Below are positions 37,934 through 42,492 of a stretch of 42,492 nucleotides of DNA, piece after piece. The stretch covers positions 1 to 42,492 of the forward strand of contig JASEIA010000001.1 in assembly GCA_030018575.1 (NCBI GenBank). Direction: 5' to 3'. Under the pieces are notes generated by a model that saw nothing but the letters and a program-made list of their open reading frames with translations, was not told where the DNA came from and did not search any database. The DNA comes from Nanobdellota archaeon. Its GTDB lineage: Archaea > Nanobdellota > Nanobdellia > SCGC-AAA011-G17 > GW2011-AR17. Position numbers and translations under genes: made by a program. The stretch's first letter is position 1. Each line of letters begins with the position of its first letter.

Positions 37934-39295
37934 TCAGAACGCCAAGGCAAAAAGCCATGCAGGAATAAACAATATCTTTTTCTTTCCTGCTTTCTCTTCT
38001 TTAAGAATGTCTTTTGTAACAACAATCCCGGTTTCGGCATTGAATTTGCCCATGAATTGCATTATTTCATCGGCAGCATCTTCATTTATACTCTCCCTAT
38101 ATTTTGCTTCTATGGGAATTATATGCTCAAGCTCAGCTATGCAGTCAATTTCTTTGCCGCTTTCGCTCAGCCAGTAGCTGATGTCGGCGCTTATTTCTTT
38201 TTTAACCCTTGCTTCAAATACAGCCCTTGCAACCAAATTCTCAACAAGCTTTGCTTTGTCTGTTTCAGTTAGCTCATATCTGGAATTTATTGCATTTGCC
38301 ATGCCGCTGTCAATGAAGGCGATTTTGCGCTCCCTTCTCACGCTAAAATACGGCTTTTTTGAAAATACCTTAAGCTCTTTCACAAGATAAGTGTCTTCCA
38401 GCAGCCCTATGTATCTCTTTACAGTGTCAGACTTTATTCCCAGTATGGATGCAATTTTGCTATAATTCATCCGCTCTGTGGCAATGCCTGCTAATACTGA
38501 CACTAGCTCTTTTATGGATTTTATATCTCTTACATTTTCTGTTTCAAACATGTCCCTTTGAAGGGAAAGGTCTTTATAATCAATAAGCAGGCGGAATGTG
38601 TCCTCCACGTCTTTTGAAATTGTATCGGGATATCCGCCGCGGAGAATATATTCTGAAAACGCAAGCTTTATGCGGTGAATATGGGCGGCAAGAGATGAAT
38701 TAAGCTTGTTAAGCGCATTTAAATCCAGGGAGGCATTGCCTGCCTTTATCCCATATTTTGCTTCAAGAAATTCCCTGAAATTCATGGGCAGCAGCATGAA
38801 GTGGCGTATCCTCCCAAGAAGGCTCTCTCCTGAGCCTTTTAGCACCCTTAAAGATGATGAGCCCGTTACAACAAATTTGATATTAAGCCTTAAATCATGC
38901 CATTGCTTAACTTCCTCCGCCCATGTCTCAAGCTTATGGGCTTCGTCTATAAATACATAAATTTTTTTCTTAAAGCTGTCAGGCGCCTCATTTACTGCTG
39001 CTGCGCGATTGTTGATTATTTCAGTTATCACTCCCTTTGCTATCATGCTGGCTGTATCAAACTGCGCATAAATTATTCTTTCAGGCTCCACTTTGCTTTT
39101 TAGAAGGTGGCTTATTATCTCATGGATAAGCGTAGTTTTCCCGGCCTGCCTGGGGCCTATAATGGAAGTTACTTTTTTGTCTTCGATAGAGACCATAACT
39201 TTATCAAAAAGCTCACGGCGGTACTTGCCGATGTATTTTTCAGGCACATTGCCTGTTTTCCACCACGGGTTTTGAAGCGGGAGCAGGTCGTTCAT
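37934..39295 (-). CDS. AAA_14/DUF4143-type ATPase
   Basis: A 453-aa protein, same family as the one at 36188: P-loop SIIGPRQAGKTTLIHEIISH, Walker B IYVFIDEAHKLETWAEEVKQ, sensor KFVVTGSSSLRVLKGSGESL-LGR, MLLPMNFREFLEAKYG, an HTH region (YSKIASILGIKSDTVKRYIG), and a C-terminal nuclease-like fold (YWLSESGKEIDCIAELEHII-PIEAKY). The ATG at 39295 is preceded by AGTTTAAAAACCC at about leaderless spacing. A long palindrome lies further upstream. The two ATPases differ enough to be distinct members rather than a recent copy. Confidence 0.82.
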   Translation of the reverse strand: MNDLLPLQNPWWKTGNVPEKYIGKYRRELFDKVMVSIEDKKVTSIIGPRQAGKTTLIHEIISHLLKSKVEPERIIYAQFDTASMIAKGVITEIINNRAAAVNEAPDSFKKKIYVFIDEAHKLETWAEEVKQWHDLRLNIKFVVTGSSSLRVLKGSGESLLGRIRHFMLLPMNFREFLEAKYGIKAGNASLDLNALNKLNSSLAAHIHRIKLAFSEYILRGGYPDTISKDVEDTFRLLIDYKDLSLQRDMFETENVRDIKSIKELVSVLAGIATERMNYSKIASILGIKSDTVKRYIGLLEDTYLVKELKVFSKKPYFSVRRERKIAFIDSGMANAINSRYELTETDKAKLVENLVARAVFEARVKKEISADISYWLSESGKEIDCIAELEHIIPIEAKYRESINEDAADEIMQFMGKFNAETGIVVTKDILKEEKAGKKKILFIPAWLFALAF

Positions 39296-39333
39296 AGGCA
39301 GTTTATAGCACTTTGGGTTTTTAAACTTTTCCG

Positions 39334-39380
39334 TTATAAAGGGGATGTTGGGCTCATTATCCCCTTTATAAAGGGGATAA
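39334..39380 (-). promoter_or_regulatory. 24-bp perfect palindrome plus extra half-site upstream of an ATPase gene
   Basis: TTATCCCCTTTA (39357-39368) is followed by its exact reverse complement to 39380, giving a perfect 24-bp palindrome. A third half-site TTATAAAGGGGAT is at 39334-39346. They lie just upstream of the TATA-like box of the ATPase gene at 39295, and next to the 3' end of the radical SAM gene, so an operator is likely. Confidence 0.65.
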
Positions 39381-39386
39381 TTTTGC

Positions 39387-40199
39387 CTATTTCCTGTCGT
39401 GCCTTACAATATCCTGCACTCTTAGATTATATTTCCTGCTGAGCATTTCAACCTCTTTTTTTACATTGTTGTAATACTCTTCAGGATGGTTTATTGCAAA
39501 ATCAAAGCTTTTAACAGCATCAGGGAATTCCTTTCTTATTACAGGCATCAGCCTTTCAAGGCATGCCTTTCTCATGTTCAAAAGCTCAACCCACACGTAT
39601 TCGCAGAACTGCAATGCCCCAAATATTTCTTCAAGATTTGTTATTCCGGGCAGTACAGGCGATATAAAGCCATACACATGAATACCCTCTTCTTTTGCCT
39701 CTTTCAGTGTTTTTATTCTCTCAGAAGGCGGGGAAGCCATCGGCTCTATAATTCTTGCTGTCTTGTCATTCAATGTGTTTACTGACATCCCAAGCTCTGC
39801 ATTCGACTCTTTGATTAAACCAAAATCCCTTTTAACCAAGGCGGATTTTGTGAGAATTTCCATTGTAAACTTATTTTTGCAAGGGGAGTTCGCCATTATC
39901 TCCAAAACTTTCCTTGTTAAAAACAGCTTCCCTTCTATAAGCTGGTAGCAGTCTGTAACGCTGCTCATCCATATGTGCCCTGGCTTGCTCTTTTCAAGCT
40001 CTGTCTTTAATAGCTCAGGGCAGTTTATTTTTGCGTAAACAAAATTCCCCCACTCTGCCTTTATGTCCTGAAACCTCTTTATGAAAACAGCATAGCAGTA
40101 TTTGCACCCGTGCGTACATCCCGTATAGGGGTTAATGACATAATCCGTAAGTTTGCTTTTTGCCATGCAGGCCTTGCATTTGATTTCCCTGAAGTCCAT
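39387..40199 (-). CDS. Radical SAM protein (SPL/COG1533-like)
   Basis: A 270-aa protein with the radical SAM cluster motif VINPYTGCTHGCKYCYAVFI (C-x3-C-x2-C, about residues 21-40), two early cysteines (KCKAC), and the COG1533 segments GHIWMSSVTDCYQLIEGKLF, MEILTKSALVKRDFGLIKE and GFISPVLPGITNLEEIF. Members resemble spore photoproduct lyase but most have other, unknown substrates. The start at 40199 (MDFREIKC) is chosen because it is 2 nt after the stop of the methyltransferase gene, with GGAAG upstream. The two are co-transcribed. Confidence 0.85.
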   Translation of the reverse strand: MDFREIKCKACMAKSKLTDYVINPYTGCTHGCKYCYAVFIKRFQDIKAEWGNFVYAKINCPELLKTELEKSKPGHIWMSSVTDCYQLIEGKLFLTRKVLEIMANSPCKNKFTMEILTKSALVKRDFGLIKESNAELGMSVNTLNDKTARIIEPMASPPSERIKTLKEAKEEGIHVYGFISPVLPGITNLEEIFGALQFCEYVWVELLNMRKACLERLMPVIRKEFPDAVKSFDFAINHPEEYYNNVKKEVEMLSRKYNLRVQDIVRHDRK

Positions 40200-40201
40200 G
40201 T

Positions 40202-40894
40202 TTATTTCTTCCCCCAAAGCACTGCACAATTCCCCTTGTGCCAAAGGCATCTGGCATTCCTGAATCCTGCCTTCTTAAGCCATGCTGTCTGGCTGCTTAT
40301 TGAATCAGGCATATCCTCTTTCCTGTATAATGCCATCCATTTCTTTGCGCCCTTTTCTCCAAGCCTTGCAGCAAGATGCCTTTCCCATTCATGCTCAAAG
40401 TGTGACTTTTCTTTCCTGGTATTTCCGATTATCAAGTCGCCAATCACGCAGATTCCTTCTTGATTTAAGGCGCCATGCAATTTAAGGAACAATTTCTGCT
40501 TTTCTTTTTTATCCAGATGATGAATCGCCAAAACAGAAATGCAGGCATCATATTTCTGCCTTGATGAAAATTCAGCCATGTCCGCTTCTATGAACTTTAC
40601 CCGCTTTTCAAAACCTTTCAGGCGCATTTTTGCCACTGCCATCATTTTTGTCGACAAGTCAATGCCTGTTATGGATGCATTTGGAACCTTTTTCAGCAAG
40701 CCCAGCGCTGTTTCACCCGTGCCTATGCCCAACTCTAATATTTCAATCCGCTTTTTGCGGCTAAAGCTTACTGCATCAATCACTTTCCTGTGCATTTCCT
40801 CATAATACGGAAGAACAATCCTTACTTCCTTGTCATAAGTCTTGTGCTCAGAGTTGAACTGCTTTTTTACAATACTGCTGTGGACTCTGCCCAT
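40202..40894 (-). CDS. Class I SAM-dependent methyltransferase
   Basis: A 230-aa protein with SAM motif I IEILELGIGTGETALGLLKK (about 50-69), motif II ITGIDLSTKMMAVAKMRLKG, motif III VKFIEADMAEFSS and YDACISVLAIHHLDKKEKQK, as in ubiquinone/menaquinone-type or small-molecule methyltransferases. The C-terminal part (WERHLAARLGEKGAKKWMAL) resembles tRNA cmo5U CmoA-type enzymes only loosely. The substrate is unknown. The upstream side carries copy 3 of the double-hairpin element, 16 bp before the start. Confidence 0.8.
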   Translation of the reverse strand: MGRVHSSIVKKQFNSEHKTYDKEVRIVLPYYEEMHRKVIDAVSFSRKKRIEILELGIGTGETALGLLKKVPNASITGIDLSTKMMAVAKMRLKGFEKRVKFIEADMAEFSSRQKYDACISVLAIHHLDKKEKQKLFLKLHGALNQEGICVIGDLIIGNTRKEKSHFEHEWERHLAARLGEKGAKKWMALYRKEDMPDSISSQTAWLKKAGFRNARCLWHKGNCAVLWGKK

Positions 40895-40909
40895 TGCATA
40901 TCTAGAGTT

Positions 40910-41000
40910 ATGGATAATTCTGCTGATTATAATACTATTTTTGCAGAATTATCCATCAGAGAATTCTGGCAAGAATGTGCTACAATTACCAGAATTCTCT
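40910..41000. repeat. Double-hairpin dispersed element, copy 3 (complete, inverted)
   Basis: Hairpin b (40910-40956) has perfect 14-nt arms, ATGGATAATTCTGC / GCAGAATTATCCAT, with a 19-nt loop. After one C (40957), hairpin a (40958-41000) has perfect 12-nt arms, AGAGAATTCTGG / CCAGAATTCTCT, with a 19-nt loop. Read on the minus strand the order is short arm, G, long arm, as in copy 2. Outside the long arm lies TATCTAGA (40900-40907), also found beside copy 2. Loops differ from the other copies. Confidence 0.85.
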
Positions 41001-41058
41001 ATAAATCATGTATAAGAATGTTTTGGATAAGATTAAAAAATAAAAAAAAGAAAGGAGC

Positions 41059-41301
41059 TTATCTCCTTCCCGGCTTTGCCATCTTGGCTCTTGCCGCATT
41101 CATTGCCTTGTCGACATAATACAGCCAGCCCGATGCTCTCTTAAGCCCGCACTTGTGCATGACTTCCTGCTTGGGCTTTGCTTTCTTCTTTCCGCCGCCC
41201 CTTGCCATCTTGGCTCTCGCCAGGTTGCCTTTCTTGTCAATGAAGTAGAGGAATCCCTTCTCTCTCTTCATTCCCGGGTGTTTGCATAAAACTTCTCCCA
41301 T
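41059..41301 (-). CDS. Small basic protein with an internal duplication
   Basis: An 80-aa protein made of two similar halves: HPGMKREKGFLYFIDKKGNL-ARAKMARGGG and CGLKRASGWLYYVDKAMNAA-RAKMAKPG, joined by a Lys-rich linker. Each half begins with a Cys and ends in 'ARAKMA-(R/K)-(G/P)-G'. It is very basic, so it may bind nucleic acid. Similar small proteins with 'Y-x-I-D-K-x-G-x-x-A-R-A-x-M-A' are, as far as I recall, common in DPANN genomes, but the function is unknown. GGAGG lies near the start. Confidence 0.65.
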   Translation of the reverse strand: MGEVLCKHPGMKREKGFLYFIDKKGNLARAKMARGGGKKKAKPKQEVMHKCGLKRASGWLYYVDKAMNAARAKMAKPGRR

Positions 41302-41493
41302 TTTGTTTTCCTCCGTTTTTTTTGTTTAAGCATTCACGGCTTTCCGTGCTTGCCTCGTTTTTACCCCCGCATTATCGCCGAGGTTCATAGAATTATGGAT
41401 AAGCCTGTTTATAAACATTTTGGTTTTTCCGTCGGTGCGACGAGAGGGAAATAACCAGCAAGGTTTATAAACCAGTTGCCTCTCGCAAGAAGT

Positions 41494-42378
41494 ATGGTTT
41501 TTGACTGCCACGTGCATACAAGGCACAGCGGGCATTCGGAAGAGTGTAAAATCTTTGAATTAAAAGAGGAAGCTTTAAGGAAAGGCATTGAGATAAGCAT
41601 AAGGGAGCATGCGCCTTTCCCGCCTGAATTCTTTGACTTCTCAAGAAAAGGCAGCTATCATTATACAGACGGGCTTTATGCAAACATGGTTGCGCTGAAC
41701 AGGCGGAATGTGCGCGCATTCTTTGAAGAGGTCGAGGAAGCAGGCGTTTCTTTAGGGTTTGAGGTCGACATTCTTCCTGGATTTGAGGAAGGCACTGAAA
41801 GAGTTATTGAAAAACTGCAGAAGTATGCGGGATGGCACGGCGTGAAGATAGACGCTTTCAACTGCTCGCACCATCTTTACAAAGGCTACTCATGGGACGC
41901 CTCTCGTGAGGCCTTTCTTGGCGTGCTGAATTACGCAGGCGGGTTCAGGAACTTTTCAAGCTCTTATTTCTCTTCTATAAGGGCTGCTGTCAAGTCAGGG
42001 CTTTATGATGCAGTAAGCCATATTGAGCTGCCTATGAAATTTATTGAAGCCGGCTCTGAGCTTGAAAATATTGTTGAAAAATCAAAGGCGGCTTATTATT
42101 CAAAGCTTGCAGAAACACTGCTCTGCGCAAAATCCCATAATGTTGCAGTTGAATATAACACTTCAGGCATTGACAGGGCGTGCAGGAAGCCTTTCCTTTC
42201 TGGCTATGCCTTGCACTTTGCTTATCATATGGATGCGCCTTTACTGATTGGCTCTGACGCGCATAAGCTGAAAGATGTTGGCAGATATTTTGATTTTGGC
42301 GTCCGGCAGCTGAAAGAGTATGGGATACATAAATTGCATTACTTTAAGGAAAGGAAAATGGTTTCTTATAATATCTGA
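41494..42378 (+). CDS. PHP-domain phosphoesterase (histidinol-phosphatase-like)
   Basis: A 294-aa PHP-fold hydrolase. Metal-binding motifs in order: FDCHVHTRHSGHSEE (H-x-H, residues 3-17), SIREHAPFPPE, LGFEVDILPGFEEG (E-x-D), FNCSHHLYKGYSWD (H-H), SHIELPMK, VEYNTSGI and IGSDAHKLKDVGRYF (D-x-H). This set matches the trinuclear centre of HisK-type histidinol phosphatases, though general phosphoesterase activity is as likely. The ATG at 41494 lies about 26 nt after GGTTTATAAACC, so it is likely leaderless; an upstream in-frame ATG is not used. Confidence 0.8.
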   Translation: MVFDCHVHTRHSGHSEECKIFELKEEALRKGIEISIREHAPFPPEFFDFSRKGSYHYTDGLYANMVALNRRNVRAFFEEVEEAGVSLGFEVDILPGFEEGTERVIEKLQKYAGWHGVKIDAFNCSHHLYKGYSWDASREAFLGVLNYAGGFRNFSSSYFSSIRAAVKSGLYDAVSHIELPMKFIEAGSELENIVEKSKAAYYSKLAETLLCAKSHNVAVEYNTSGIDRACRKPFLSGYALHFAYHMDAPLLIGSDAHKLKDVGRYFDFGVRQLKEYGIHKLHYFKERKMVSYNI

Positions 42379-42492
42379 AGGTGGAGCGGAGCGACCTCTG
42401 GTAAGTTGAGAAACTCGGACGGACATTGGTTAATTACCGTCATCTCCAAAATTTTTAAATCTTGCAGTTAATTCAATCAGACCAAGCAATTT
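42379..42492 (+). promoter_or_regulatory. Intergenic end of window with a likely promoter
   Basis: GGTGGAGCGGAGCGACCTC just after the PHP stop can form a small stem. AATTTTTAAATC (about 42450-42461) looks like a TATA box for a plus-strand gene that would start near or beyond the window edge. No coding region is seen in this stretch. Confidence 0.35.

Noticed and set aside
10..41000. Alternating ATAATTC arms with 19-nt spacers as a small CRISPR array
   Set aside because: The arms are inverted, not direct, repeats; the spacers are too short, each locus has at most four arms, and no cas gene is nearby.
41386..41402. AGAATTATGGATAA as a fourth copy of the double-hairpin element
   Set aside because: Only one arm-like word is present and no complementary arm lies 19 nt away.

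Overview
The window is a gene-dense archaeal chromosome segment, roughly 40% GC by eye. The evidence is archaeal: exosome subunits Rrp4/Rrp41/Rrp42, proteasome alpha subunit, RNA polymerase subunit K, Spt5, SecE, an archaeal histone, RNase P protein Pop5, archaeal RNase J, uS7/uS12, and tRNA genes with bulge-helix-bulge introns. Many genes have a TATA box centred about 26-28 nt before the ATG, so many mRNAs look leaderless; operon-internal genes use Shine-Dalgarno sites. Small coding sequences, a class II ribonucleotide reductase with a salvage cobalamin adenosyltransferase, and an 80-aa duplicated 'LYFIDKKGNLARAKMARG'-type protein suggest a DPANN-like (Woesearchaeota/Pacearchaeota-type) lineage. 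That placement is an inference, not a proof.

Layout. 1-5.5 kb: a decayed type I HsdR remnant, a COG2231 endonuclease III-like glycosylase, a lipid-kinase-like protein, a phosphoribosyltransferase, a putative type II restriction-modification pair, and an initiator tRNA-Met gene. 5.5-11.5 kb: coiled-coil proteins, SecE-Spt5, a purine-type phosphoribosyltransferase, an acetyltransferase, FtsY with a tiny membrane protein, and a methyltransferase. 11.5-15.3 kb: a double-hairpin repeat, an Lrp/AsnC regulator coupled to a metalloprotease-like/nucleotidyltransferase fusion, a lipoprotein, uS7 and uS12. 15.6-23 kb: an accessory region with an AbiE-like winged-helix/nucleotidyltransferase pair (frameshifted), hypotheticals, a Schlafen/AlbA_2 regulator, RNase J, and an MNT-HEPN module between 24-bp direct repeats. 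23-26.7 kb: the RNA-processing/proteasome operon Pop5-PsmA-Rrp4-Rrp41-Rrp42, then RpoK. 26.7-32.8 kb: an ATPase, tRNA-Ile, a zinc-ribbon protein, a tRNA methylthiotransferase, an ATP-grasp ligase, a Vps4/katanin-like AAA ATPase and a histone. 32.8-42.5 kb: an HEPN/MNT pair, NrdJ plus CobA, two DUF4143-type ATPases with elaborate operators, a radical SAM protein, methyltransferases and a PHP hydrolase.

The strongest unusual signal is in the two tRNA genes. Each carries two introns: the canonical one at 37/38 plus a second at a non-canonical site (T arm 53/54 in initiator tRNA-Met; D loop 19/20 in tRNA-Ile with anticodon UAU). Removing all four restores two complete 75-nt cloverleaves, and each junction can be folded into a bulge-helix-bulge. 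The two non-canonical introns have the same splice bulges (GG^A and AA^U). This predicts a broad-specificity splicing endonuclease elsewhere in the genome.

The second strong signal is a dispersed double-hairpin element present three times (1-54, 11530-11619, 40910-41000). A 12-bp-arm hairpin and a 14-bp-arm hairpin are separated by one base, loops are 18-19 nt, and the arms co-vary. Several toxin-antitoxin-like modules have palindromic operators over their promoters, and one sits between perfect 24-bp direct repeats.
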